Shown here in pieces: positions 16,518 through 23,737 of a stretch of DNA of 64,000 nucleotides. The DNA is from Pseudomonas sp. UBA4617. Its GTDB lineage: Bacteria > Pseudomonadota > Gammaproteobacteria > Pseudomonadales > Pseudomonadaceae. The notes below the pieces were generated by a model, which made no database searches, had not been told where the DNA came from, and saw nothing but the letters and a program-made list of their open reading frames with translations. Every line of letters begins with the position of its first letter. Position 1 is the first letter of the stretch. The translations under genes and the position numbers were made by a program. Location of the stretch: the NCBI RefSeq assembly GCF_002386445.1, contig NZ_DGIR01000039.1, forward strand, positions 239,190-303,189. The letters are read 5' to 3'.

Positions 16518-17258
16518 TCACCCAGCAACTGCCACCTGTTCCCGGGCTACCTGTGCCCCAACCACCTCTCCGATCACCAATATCGCCGGGCTACGCAAGC
16601 CAAACCCTCGCGCAACCTCCACCATCCCCTGTACATCGCTCCAGCACGTCCGCTGCTGCGGTAACGAGGCATTTTCGATCATCGCCACCGGCGTTCCCGG
16701 CGCCATGCCGCCGTCCAGCAGCCCCTGGCGCACCTGCTCCAGCCGCGCCACACCCATGTAAACCACCAGCGTCGTTCCGCCCTGGGCCAAGGCTTTCCAG
16801 TTCAGTTCGCTGTCGTCCTGGGTGTGCGCCGTCACCAGCGTCACGCCCCGGCTCACACCGCGTGAGGTCAGGGAAATGCCACACTGCGTGGCCCCGGCCA
16901 GCCCGGCCGTGATGCCATTGACCACTTCCACCTCGATGCCATGCCCCTGCAGCCACATCGCCTCTTCGCCACCCCGGCCAAAAATGCACGGGTCGCCGCC
17001 CTTGAGCCGCACCACGCAACGCCCTTGCCGGGCATGACGCAACATCAGGCGCTGGATGAACGCCTGCGGGGTAGAGCGGCAGCCACCGCGCTTGCCTACG
17101 CCGATCACCCGGGCCTGGGGGCAATGTTCCAGTACGGCCGGGTTGACCAGGTCGTCGATCATCACCACGGCGGCCTGCTGCAGGGCACGTACGGCCTTGA
17201 GGGTGAGCAGCTCGGGGTCGCCAGGGCCGGCACCGACCAGCCAGACTTTCGCATTCAT
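16518..17258 (-). CDS. cobA: Uroporphyrinogen-III C-methyltransferase (SUMT)
   Basis: 246-residue SAM-dependent methyltransferase that makes precorrin-2 for siroheme and cobalamin. Motifs: N-terminal VWLVGAGPGDPELLTLKA, the VVRLKGGDPCIFGRGGEE loop, GITAGLAGATQCGISLTSRG, and LVVYMGVARL. It lacks the N-terminal CysG dehydrogenase/ferrochelatase half, so it is the single-function enzyme. The ATG at 17258 has GAGG eight bases upstream; the ATG at 17264 would be too close to it. It is last in the nasA operon, where siroheme for nitrite reductase explains its presence, yet no reductase gene lies in the operon here. Confidence 0.93.
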   Translation of the reverse strand: MNAKVWLVGAGPGDPELLTLKAVRALQQAAVVMIDDLVNPAVLEHCPQARVIGVGKRGGCRSTPQAFIQRLMLRHARQGRCVVRLKGGDPCIFGRGGEEAMWLQGHGIEVEVVNGITAGLAGATQCGISLTSRGVSRGVTLVTAHTQDDSELNWKALAQGGTTLVVYMGVARLEQVRQGLLDGGMAPGTPVAMIENASLPQQRTCWSDVQGMVEVARGFGLRSPAILVIGEVVGAQVAREQVAVAG

Positions 17259-17285
17259 CAGCATTTCCTCATCGGCAAGGTGCGT

Positions 17286-18956
17286 TCAGCCCTTGAGCAG
17301 GGTGAGCAGCAAGATCAGGTTGAACAGCAAGGACAACAGGGCCAGGGTGCGCCACACCTTCAGTGGCTCGCGTTCCAGCAGTGGGCGTGGCCGGTCGGGC
17401 AGTTCCTGGCGGTCGCCGCGCTCGAGCAGCAGCAACCAGTGTTCGGCGGTTTCGAAACGTTGCGCCGGGTCGGCCGCCACCGCCTGCTGCAAGTTGTGCT
17501 GCAGCCATTCCGGCAAGTCGGGGCGATAGCGCGCGGCACTGACCGGCTGGCCGAAGCGCGGGCGCTGGAAAGCCTCGACCTCGCCGTACGGGTAATGCCC
17601 GGTCAGCAGGTGGTACAGCGTGACGCCCACGGCATACAGGTCCTGACGCGGGCTCGGCGGTTGGCCATCGAACGCTTCCGGGGCAATGTACGAGGGCGTG
17701 CCCGGCAGCTCGTGCAGCGCGTCTTCGGACAGGCCGGGGCAGTAGGCCAGGCCGAAGTCCAGCAGGCGCAGCTGGCCGTCGCTGCCCAGGTGCAGGTTCT
17801 CCGGCTTGATGTCGCGGTGCAGCAGGTTGCGCCGGTGCAGCACGCCGACCGCCTGCAGCAGTTGCCGGGCCAGCTCCAGCCACTGCGACAGGGGCAGTGG
17901 GCCATGCTCGGCGAGCAGCGCCGCCAGGTTCTGGCCGGGGTATTCGCGCATCACGTAGTACAGGTGCTGGCGCTGGTTGGCCGCGTGCAGTTCGGGAAAG
18001 TGCCGACCGGCGACCCGGCGCAGGAACCACTCCTCCAACAGCAGGGCTTGCGCCGCGCCGGGCTCCTGCTCGCGCCCGGCGGGGAGAGTCTTGAGCAGCC
18101 AGGCTTGGCCTTGGCCATCGCGTACCCGGTACAGCAGCGACTGGCGGCTGTGCGCCAGCAGCTTTTCGGCGTGCCAGCCATCGATGAGCTGGCCCTCGCG
18201 CAGCGAGCCGGGCACAGGCCATTGCTGCAACTGTGCCAAGGTGTCGCCGAGGTTGGCCGTGCCCGTCTGCTCGACCTGCACCAGCAAGGCACTGGCGTTG
18301 TCCTGGCTGCCGTTGAGGTGCGCGCTGGCGACCAGGGTATCGACGGCCAGTTGCAGGTCGGGTTGCTCGCGCAACACCGCCTGGATGTGCTGGTCGCCCA
18401 GGCTGGCCCAGACCCCGTCGCTGAGCAGCAGGAAACATTCACCCGCCTGCAGTTCGCCTTCCAGGTAATCCACCAGCAGGTGCTGGTCCAGGCCCAGCGC
18501 ACGCTTGAGCACATGCTGCATGCCGGGCTGGTCCCACACATGGTCTTCGCTCAGGCATTGCAGGCGCCCGGCGTGCCAGCGGTACACCCGGCAGTCGCCG
18601 ACGTGGGCCAGGGTAAAGCGGCGGCCACGCAGCACCAGCGCGCTGAGGGTGGTCAGCAGCGGTTGACCGCTGCCTTGGGCACGCAGCCAGCGGTTCTGCG
18701 CCAGCAGCAGGCGGTCAAGGGCCTGGGCCACGCTCCAGGTCGCGGGCGTGGCGTAGTAGTCCAAGGCCAGCGCCTGCAGGCTGGCACGTGCCGCCAGGCC
18801 ACCGTCGGCGCACTGGCTGACACCGTCGGCAAGGGCGAACAGGTAGCCCTTGCTGGCGGCCAGCTCCGGCGCCGGGGTGACCAGGCGCAGGGCGTCCTGG
18901 TTTTCCTCGCGCGGCCCGGTGGCGCTGGCCTGGGCGAAACGCAGTTGCAGGCTCAT
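17286..18956 (-). CDS. Bifunctional PP2C-type phosphatase / Ser-Thr protein kinase fusion
   Basis: 556 residues. Residues about 1-235 are a PP2C phosphatase domain: GPREENQDALRL, ADGVSQCADGGLAA, LLLSDGVWASL and NGSQDNASALLV hold the metal-binding aspartates. Residues about 255-520 are a eukaryotic-type kinase: a lysine in WLLKTLP, HRDIKPEN (near residue 380), LLDFGLAY (near 400) and YIAPEAFDG. The glycine-rich loop is degenerate (LLAHSRQSLLYRV has no glycine triad). A single C-terminal membrane helix (LLSLLFNLILLLTLL) anchors it in the inner membrane. It lies nine bases after nasA and 27 before cobA, so it is co-transcribed. Such fusions are known in Pseudomonas nitrate clusters; the substrate is unknown. 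Confidence 0.92.
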   Translation of the reverse strand: MSLQLRFAQASATGPREENQDALRLVTPAPELAASKGYLFALADGVSQCADGGLAARASLQALALDYYATPATWSVAQALDRLLLAQNRWLRAQGSGQPLLTTLSALVLRGRRFTLAHVGDCRVYRWHAGRLQCLSEDHVWDQPGMQHVLKRALGLDQHLLVDYLEGELQAGECFLLLSDGVWASLGDQHIQAVLREQPDLQLAVDTLVASAHLNGSQDNASALLVQVEQTGTANLGDTLAQLQQWPVPGSLREGQLIDGWHAEKLLAHSRQSLLYRVRDGQGQAWLLKTLPAGREQEPGAAQALLLEEWFLRRVAGRHFPELHAANQRQHLYYVMREYPGQNLAALLAEHGPLPLSQWLELARQLLQAVGVLHRRNLLHRDIKPENLHLGSDGQLRLLDFGLAYCPGLSEDALHELPGTPSYIAPEAFDGQPPSPRQDLYAVGVTLYHLLTGHYPYGEVEAFQRPRFGQPVSAARYRPDLPEWLQHNLQQAVAADPAQRFETAEHWLLLLERGDRQELPDRPRPLLEREPLKVWRTLALLSLLFNLILLLTLLKG

Positions 18957-18965
18957 CGGCGTGCC

Positions 18966-20177
18966 TCAGACCCGCGCCGCAGTAACGGCTGCCGAGCCCC
19001 AGGTGGTGCGCCAGCGCTGCTTGACGCCATGCAGGCCGAACCAGGCCAGCAGACCCAGGCTGGCGAACAGCCACAGCCCCAGCTGGTAGTCGCCGGTGTG
19101 CTGCTTGATGGTGCCGAGGCCGGCCGCCAGCAGGAAGCCACCGATGCCGCCGGCCATGCCGATCAGCCCGGTCATCACGCCGATCTCCTGGCGGAAGCGT
19201 TGCGGCACCAGCTGGAACACTGCGCCATTGCCGGCACCAAGGCCCAGCATGGCACTGACGAACAACGCGAGGGCGGCGGCTGCGCTGGGCAGGTTGAAGC
19301 CGACCGCAGCGATACAGATGGCCGCCACGCTGTACATGCCCAGCAGGGTGCGGATACCGCCGAAACGGTCGGCAAGCGCGCCGCCGAGCGGGCGCATCAG
19401 GCTGCCGGCGAACACGCAGGCGGCCGTGTAGTAGCCAGCGGTGACCGGGCTCAGGCGGTACTGGTCGCTGAAGTAGCCGGGCAGGGCGCTGGCCAGGCCG
19501 ATGAAGCCACCGAAGGTGACACTGTAGAAGAACATGAACCACCAGCTGTCGCGGTCACCCAGGGCCTTGAGGTAGTCGGCCATGGCTTTCGGCTTGGGTC
19601 GCTGCGGGGCATTGCGTGCCAGCAGGGCGAACACCAGCAGCGTCAGCGCCAGCGGAATCAGCGCGAAGCCGAACACATTGTTCCAGCCAAAGCCTGCGGC
19701 CAGCGCCGGTGCCAACAGGGCGGCGAACACCGTACCGGAGTTGCCGGCACCGGCGATGCCCATGGCCTTGCCTTGGTGCTGCGGTGGGTACCACTGCGAT
19801 GCCAGCGGCAGCGACACGGCGAACGAGGCACCGGCAAAACCGAGAAACACGCCCAGCAGCAGCGCCTGTTCATAGCTGTGCACGCCCAGGTGCCAGGCCG
19901 CCGCAAGCGCGACGATGACCACCACCTGGCCGATCAGTCCGGCGCTCTTGGGGGACAAGCGGTCGACCAGCACGCCCATGGCAAAACGCAGGATTGCCCC
20001 GGCCAGGATCGGTGTAGCGACCATCAGGCCCCGTTGTTGTGCGCTCAGCTGCAGGTCGGCGGCAATTTGCACCGCCAACGGGCCGAGCAGGTACCAGACC
20101 ATGAAGCTGAGGTCGAAGTACAGGAATGCGGCGAACAGGGTGGGCACATGCCCGGATTTCCAGAAGCTGGTACTCAT
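18966..20177 (-). CDS. nasA: Nitrate/nitrite transporter, NNP family of the major facilitator superfamily
   Basis: 403-residue, 12-helix MFS transporter for nitrate uptake. The nitrate signature is visible in AGAGNSGTVFAALLAPALA, and a second glycine-rich signature follows in LGLGAGNGAVFQLVPQRF. Arginines in LAGAILRFAMG and GSLMRPLGGALADRFGG match the substrate-binding helices. The ATG at 20177 has GAGGTG six bases upstream. It is first in the transcript nasA-kinase-cobA, preceded by a sigma-54 element and an attenuator leader, with nasT and nasS just upstream. Confidence 0.93.
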   Translation of the reverse strand: MSTSFWKSGHVPTLFAAFLYFDLSFMVWYLLGPLAVQIAADLQLSAQQRGLMVATPILAGAILRFAMGVLVDRLSPKSAGLIGQVVVIVALAAAWHLGVHSYEQALLLGVFLGFAGASFAVSLPLASQWYPPQHQGKAMGIAGAGNSGTVFAALLAPALAAGFGWNNVFGFALIPLALTLLVFALLARNAPQRPKPKAMADYLKALGDRDSWWFMFFYSVTFGGFIGLASALPGYFSDQYRLSPVTAGYYTAACVFAGSLMRPLGGALADRFGGIRTLLGMYSVAAICIAAVGFNLPSAAAALALFVSAMLGLGAGNGAVFQLVPQRFRQEIGVMTGLIGMAGGIGGFLLAAGLGTIKQHTGDYQLGLWLFASLGLLAWFGLHGVKQRWRTTWGSAAVTAARV

Positions 20178-20208
20178 CGAACACCTCACTTGGCAATGCA
20201 GCGGAACG

Positions 20209-20260
20209 AAAAAGACGCCGCTTCCCGCTCCACGGCTGTGGAGGGGAGAGCGACGTCTTT
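20209..20260 (-). terminator. Attenuator (intrinsic terminator) in the nasA leader
   Basis: Read on the minus strand, AAAGACG (20260-20254) pairs with CGTCTTT (20217-20211) and the stem continues inward through CGCT/AGCG to an apical CTCCAC-AGCC-GTGGAG hairpin, followed by TTTTT ending at 20209. It stands 31 bases before the nasA ATG, so it must be overcome for expression. Its 5' arm is shared with the second ANTAR hairpin. Confidence 0.85.
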
Positions 20261-20264
20261 GTCG
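20251..20264 (-). promoter_or_regulatory. ANTAR target hairpin P2
   Basis: Minus strand CGAC-AAAGAC-GTCG: four-bp stem and a six-base loop with A at position 1 and G at position 4, the ANTAR consensus. The loop and 3' arm are the same bases as the 5' arm of the terminator, so the two structures exclude each other. Confidence 0.75.
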
Positions 20265-20274
20265 GGATCAAGTG

Positions 20275-20294
20275 GGCAACCGCCGTTGGTTACC
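20275..20294 (-). promoter_or_regulatory. ANTAR target hairpin P1
   Basis: Minus strand GGTAACC-AACGGC-GGTTGCC: seven-bp stem (one G-U pair) and a hexaloop with A1 and G4. It is ten bases from P2, as expected for the two-hairpin RNA target of an ANTAR protein such as NasT. Confidence 0.75.
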
Positions 20295-20308
20295 GGTGCA
20301 ATTCATTT

Positions 20309-20325
20309 AGCAATAGATGGGCCAA
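20309..20325 (-). promoter_or_regulatory. Sigma-54 promoter of the nasA operon
   Basis: Minus strand TTGGCCCATCTATTGCT: the -24 GG and -12 GC are exactly ten bases apart and the flanks fit TTGGCAC-N5-TTGCW with one mismatch in the GGCAC part. Initiation about 12 bases on would begin the transcript just before hairpin P1. This implies NtrC-type nitrogen control. Confidence 0.75.
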
Positions 20326-20355
20326 CTGGTGCTGGTGATGGACTTAAGGTTTCGG

Positions 20356-20417
20356 CGCCTGTGCGACCGAGCGCCGCCCGCGATGCGCCGCGCGGGCGGC
20401 GCTGGATCGCACAGGCG
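20356..20417. repeat. 62-bp nested palindrome upstream of nasA
   Basis: Outer arms CGCCTGTGCGA (20356-20366) / TCGCACAGGCG (20407-20417) and inner arms GCGCCGCCCGCG (20371-20382) / CGCGGGCGGCGC (20391-20402), both perfect, separated by four mismatched bases; the central loop is eight bases. The inner core recurs at 7339. It looks like two inverted copies of a dispersed repeat, and it may also act as a bidirectional transcription barrier after nasT. Confidence 0.7.
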
Positions 20418-20440
20418 GCGCAACCCTCAAAGCAAACCAG

Positions 20441-21016
20441 TCACCCAAGCATCTCGTGCATGGCGATGATCTGCTCGGCCACCTGGATCAGCTTCTGCTG
20501 CCGGCTCATGGCCTGGCGGCGCATCAGGGTGTAGGCCTGTTCCTCGTTGCAGTCCTTCATCTTCATCAGCAAGCCCTTGGCCTGCTCGACACGCTTGCGC
20601 TCGGCCAGCTGCTGGTCGCGGGCGAGCAACTGCGCCTTCAGCGCCTGGTCACTTTCGAAGCGGGCCATGGCCACATCCAGGATCGGCTGCAGCCGTGCGG
20701 CATGGATGCCCTCGACGATGTAAGCGCTGACGCCCGCCTGGATCGCATGGCGCATCACCGCAGGGTCGTGTTCGTCGGTGAACAGCACAATGGGACGTGG
20801 CTGGTCCCGGCTGAGCAGCACCACCTGTTCCATCACATCACGGTCTGGCGAATCGGTATCGATCAGCACCACGTCCGGGCGCACTGTTTCGACGCAGGCA
20901 GGCAGGTCGATGGTCAGGCCTGGAGCTTCGATGACCTCGAAACCGGCCTCGCTCAGTGCCGCCTTGAGGCGGCCGAGCTTGTTCTGGGTATCGTCGATCA
21001 GCAGGATACGCAACAT
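20441..21016 (-). CDS. nasT: NasT, ANTAR-domain antiterminator response regulator
   Basis: 191-residue protein: receiver-like domain (residues 1-120) and C-terminal ANTAR RNA-binding domain (about 130-188, ERKRVEQAKGLLMKMK, then AYTLMRRQAMSRQQKL). NasT binds a two-hairpin leader RNA and prevents termination; NasS sequesters it when nitrate is absent. The receiver keeps the acidic pair (LLIDD), an aspartate in LIDTDSPD and the Thr in LFTDE, but the conserved lysine position reads SAYIVEG, so it is a pseudo-receiver controlled by protein contact. The gene starts 12 bases after nasS ends. Its targets are the two A1/G4 hairpins in the adjacent nasA leader. Confidence 0.94.
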   Translation of the reverse strand: MLRILLIDDTQNKLGRLKAALSEAGFEVIEAPGLTIDLPACVETVRPDVVLIDTDSPDRDVMEQVVLLSRDQPRPIVLFTDEHDPAVMRHAIQAGVSAYIVEGIHAARLQPILDVAMARFESDQALKAQLLARDQQLAERKRVEQAKGLLMKMKDCNEEQAYTLMRRQAMSRQQKLIQVAEQIIAMHEMLG

Positions 21017-21028
21017 GGTCGTTTTCTC

Positions 21029-22243
21029 TCACGCGCCGACACGGGCATCGGGCAGCTCGCCCAGGGCATGCAGGCTGAAACTGCGGGCATAGGCGTAGGG
21101 GTCGCTGCCGTCCCAGCGGGTGCCGTCGATCAGCAGGCTGCTGCGCATTGCCTGCTCGGGGCAGGCCACGCCCAGGCTCTGTGCCGCTTCACGGTACAGG
21201 GCCAGTTGCTGGACCTGGGTCGCCACGCCGAGGTAGTCAGGGTCTTCGCGCAGCAGGCCCCAGCGGCGGAACTGGGTCATGAACCACATGCCGTCTGACA
21301 GGTATGGCAGGTTGGCCTTGCCATGGTCGTGCAGGCGCAGGGCATGCGGGTCTTGCCAGTGGTTGCCCAGGCCGTCCTGGTAATGGCCGAGCAGGCGCGG
21401 TTCGATGCGCTCCAGCGGGGTGTCCAGGTAGGCGTTGCCGCTGAGCAGCTGGGCGGTGCTGCGACGGTTCTCCGGGCTTTGTTCGATGAAGCGACTGGCG
21501 GCGAGGACCGCCTTGATCAGCGCGCGGGCGCTGTTGGGGTACTGCTCGATGAAGGCGCGAGCACAGGCCAGGACCTTTTCTGGGTGGTCCGGCCAGATCG
21601 ACTGGCTGGTGGCCAGGGTGAAACCTTGGCCCCTGGCCACCGCATCGGCAGCCCAGGGTTCGCCCACGCAGAAGCCGTCGATGCGCCCGGCCTGGATGTG
21701 CGCGGCCATCTGCGCTGGCGGCAGCACCACGCTGTCGACGTCGCGCAACGGGTGGATGCCCTGGCTGGCCAGCCAGTAATACAACCACATGGCATGGGTG
21801 CCGGTAGGGAAGGTCTGGGCAAAGGTCAGGCGTGCGCCGTGCTGGTGCACCAGGCGCGCCAGTGCCTCGGGATTGCTCACCCCCTTGCGTTGCAGGGCCG
21901 GCGACAAGTTGATGGCCTGGGCATTCTGGTTCAGCCCCATGAGCACGGCCATGGCTCTGGCCGGTACGCCGCCGATACCCAGGTGCACGGCGTAGGCCAG
22001 GCCATACAGGCAATGTGCGGCGTCCAGCTCGCCGCTGACCAGCTTGTCGCGCAGCCCGGCCCAGGAGCCCTGGCGCTTGAGGTTGAGAGTAAGGCCCTGT
22101 TGCTGGGCAAAACCCTGGGTGGCGGCGACCACCACCGAGGCGCAGTCAGTCAGGGCCATGTAGCCGATATTCAGGCTGGGCCTTTCCGGTGCGTCGCTGC
22201 CGTTGACCCAGGCCAGGGGCGTTGCTCGGGGTACTGTGTTCAC
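21029..22243 (-). CDS. nasS: NasS, nitrate-sensing partner of NasT
   Basis: 404-residue member of the NrtA/CmpA nitrate-binding family without a signal peptide, so cytosolic; it binds nitrate and controls release of NasT. Motifs: PSLNIGYMALTDCASVVVA, GSWAGLRDKLVSGELDAAH, FPTGTHAMWLYYWLA and GFCVGEPWAADA. The frame is open to 22345, but the GTG at 22243 (MNTVPRATPLAW) has GAGG at ideal spacing, whereas the upstream stretch is low-complexity and overlaps the pyrD promoter region. It is the first gene of nasS-nasT and is divergent from pyrD. Confidence 0.92.
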   Translation of the reverse strand: MNTVPRATPLAWVNGSDAPERPSLNIGYMALTDCASVVVAATQGFAQQQGLTLNLKRQGSWAGLRDKLVSGELDAAHCLYGLAYAVHLGIGGVPARAMAVLMGLNQNAQAINLSPALQRKGVSNPEALARLVHQHGARLTFAQTFPTGTHAMWLYYWLASQGIHPLRDVDSVVLPPAQMAAHIQAGRIDGFCVGEPWAADAVARGQGFTLATSQSIWPDHPEKVLACARAFIEQYPNSARALIKAVLAASRFIEQSPENRRSTAQLLSGNAYLDTPLERIEPRLLGHYQDGLGNHWQDPHALRLHDHGKANLPYLSDGMWFMTQFRRWGLLREDPDYLGVATQVQQLALYREAAQSLGVACPEQAMRSSLLIDGTRWDGSDPYAYARSFSLHALGELPDARVGA

Positions 22244-22362
22244 AAGGTTCCTCGCCCGTACTGATAAGGCTGTGGGCTTGTCTGGTGCAACCGATGTGCC
22301 ATCTGGCGGCAGCACTGGGGCAGCCACCCCACGATTTGCTGTCATGCCGGCTTCGCGCTGGC

Positions 22363-22368
22363 TATAAT
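22363..22368 (+). promoter_or_regulatory. Likely -10 element of pyrD (TATAAT)
   Basis: A perfect TATAAT 33 bases before the pyrD ATG. No convincing -35 sits 16-18 bases upstream, so only the -10 is claimed. Confidence 0.5.
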
Positions 22369-22400
22369 CGCCCCCTCATTCACCCCGAGCCTTGCCGCCC

Positions 22401-23426
22401 ATGTATACCCTGGCCCGCCAGCTGCTGTTCAAGCTTTCTCCGGAAACCTCCCACGACCTTTCCCTGGACCTGATCGGTGCCGGTGGCCGGCTTGGCCTCA
22501 ACGGCGTGCTGTGCAAGCAGCCGGCGGCCTTGCCGGTCACGGTCATGGGCTTGAACTTCGCCAACCCGGTAGGCCTGGCGGCCGGCCTGGACAAGAACGG
22601 TGCGGCCATCGACGGTTTCGCCCAGCTGGGCTTCGGCTTCGTTGAAATCGGCACGGTCACGCCGCGCCCGCAACCGGGCAACCCCAAGCCACGCCTGTTC
22701 CGCCTGCCGGAAGCCACGGCGATCATCAACCGCATGGGCTTCAACAACCTGGGCGTCGACCACCTGCTCGGCCGGGTGCGCGCGGCACGTTACAAAGGCG
22801 TGCTGGGCATCAACATCGGCAAGAACTTCGACACACCGGTCGAGCGCGCCGTCGATGATTACCTGGTCTGCCTGGACAAGGTCTACACCGACGCCAGCTA
22901 CATCACGGTCAACGTCAGTTCACCGAACACCCCGGGCCTGCGCAGCCTGCAGTTCGGCGACTCGCTCAAGCAACTGCTCGATGCCCTGGCCGAGCGCCGC
23001 GAGCAACTGGCTGGCACGCATGGCAAACGCGTGCCGCTGGCGATCAAGATCGCCCCGGACATGAGTGACGAGGAAACCGCCCTGGTGGCTGCCGCGCTGA
23101 TCGAGTCGGGCATGGATGCGGTGATCGCCACCAACACCACGCTTGGCCGTGAAGGTGTCGAGGGGCTGCCGCATGGTGGCGAGGCGGGGGGGCTGTCGGG
23201 TGCGCCGGTACTGGAGAAGAGCACGCACATCGTCAAGGTGCTGGCGGGTGAGCTGGCTGGCAAGCTGCCGATCATTGCCGCCGGTGGCATTACCGAAGGC
23301 CGGCATGCCGCCGAGAAGATCGCTGCCGGGGCGAGCCTGGTGCAAATCTACTCGGGCTTCATCTACAAGGGGCCTGCGCTGATTCGCGAAGCGGTAGACG
23401 CTATCGCTGCGATGCCACGGGTTTGA
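22401..23426 (+). CDS. pyrD: Dihydroorotate dehydrogenase (quinone), class 2
   Basis: 341-residue FMN enzyme of pyrimidine synthesis that oxidises dihydroorotate to orotate and passes electrons to quinone at the inner membrane. The N-terminal amphipathic helices (MYTLARQLLFKLSPETSHDL) are the class 2 membrane-association region. FMN and substrate sites: NPVGLAAGLDKNG, VEIGTVTPRPQPGNPKPR, NRMGFNN, NVSSPNTPGLR (catalytic Ser), ATNTTLGR and LPIIAAGGI. ATG 22401 is chosen over the upstream in-frame TTG 22392. It is a single-gene unit divergent from nasS, convergent with rmf. Confidence 0.96.
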   Translation: MYTLARQLLFKLSPETSHDLSLDLIGAGGRLGLNGVLCKQPAALPVTVMGLNFANPVGLAAGLDKNGAAIDGFAQLGFGFVEIGTVTPRPQPGNPKPRLFRLPEATAIINRMGFNNLGVDHLLGRVRAARYKGVLGINIGKNFDTPVERAVDDYLVCLDKVYTDASYITVNVSSPNTPGLRSLQFGDSLKQLLDALAERREQLAGTHGKRVPLAIKIAPDMSDEETALVAAALIESGMDAVIATNTTLGREGVEGLPHGGEAGGLSGAPVLEKSTHIVKVLAGELAGKLPIIAAGGITEGRHAAEKIAAGASLVQIYSGFIYKGPALIREAVDAIAAMPRV

Positions 23427-23435
23427 TCGGCAGGC

Positions 23436-23461
23436 AAAAAAAGGGCCCCTTCGAGGGGCCC
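23436..23461 (-). terminator. Terminator of rmf
   Basis: GGGCCCC (23443-23449) / GGGGCCC (23455-23461), loop of five; on the minus strand it is followed by seven T. On the plus strand there is no T-tract, so it serves rmf. Confidence 0.85.
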
Positions 23462-23521
23462 CTGGGCTGCGCCCGCCGCCCGGATAGGGCGTGCATGGTA
23501 AATCGAATTCAGTGTCCTCGT

Positions 23522-23737
23522 TCAGCCAACGGCGTGATTTTCGTTGAGTCTATGGATGCCAGCGGTGCCAGTCATTCCGTCCCAGTTATCACCGCGACCT
23601 TCACGCCAGCCGTTGATCCAGGCTTGGCGAACAGATGGAAGATTGAAGGGGCAAAGTTCGCGGGATTTGCCGGTGACCCCGTATTGGTAGCCACGTGAAT
23701 ATGCTCTTTCCAACGGATCACGCTTAAGTCTTCTCAT
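23522..23737 (-). CDS. rmf: Ribosome modulation factor
   Basis: 71-residue RMF, the small basic protein that pairs 70S ribosomes into inactive dimers in stationary phase or stress. The N-terminal core matches the family: MRRLKRDPLERAYSRGYQ, then GVTGKSRELCP and RQAWINGWREGR. The C-terminal tail (TAGIHRLNENHAVG) is a little longer than in E. coli. ATG 23737 is the only reasonable start. Upstream lies a long leader with two hairpins; the following 60-base 3' region ends in a strong terminator. Stationary-phase control is expected from the family, not read from the sequence. Confidence 0.95.
   Translation of the reverse strand: MRRLKRDPLERAYSRGYQYGVTGKSRELCPFNLPSVRQAWINGWREGRGDNWDGMTGTAGIHRLNENHAVG

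Noticed and set aside
16941..20534. 1197-codon plus-strand frame across the nitrate operon
   Set aside because: It spans three clear minus-strand genes and has shadow composition (QQQ, HAQ runs).
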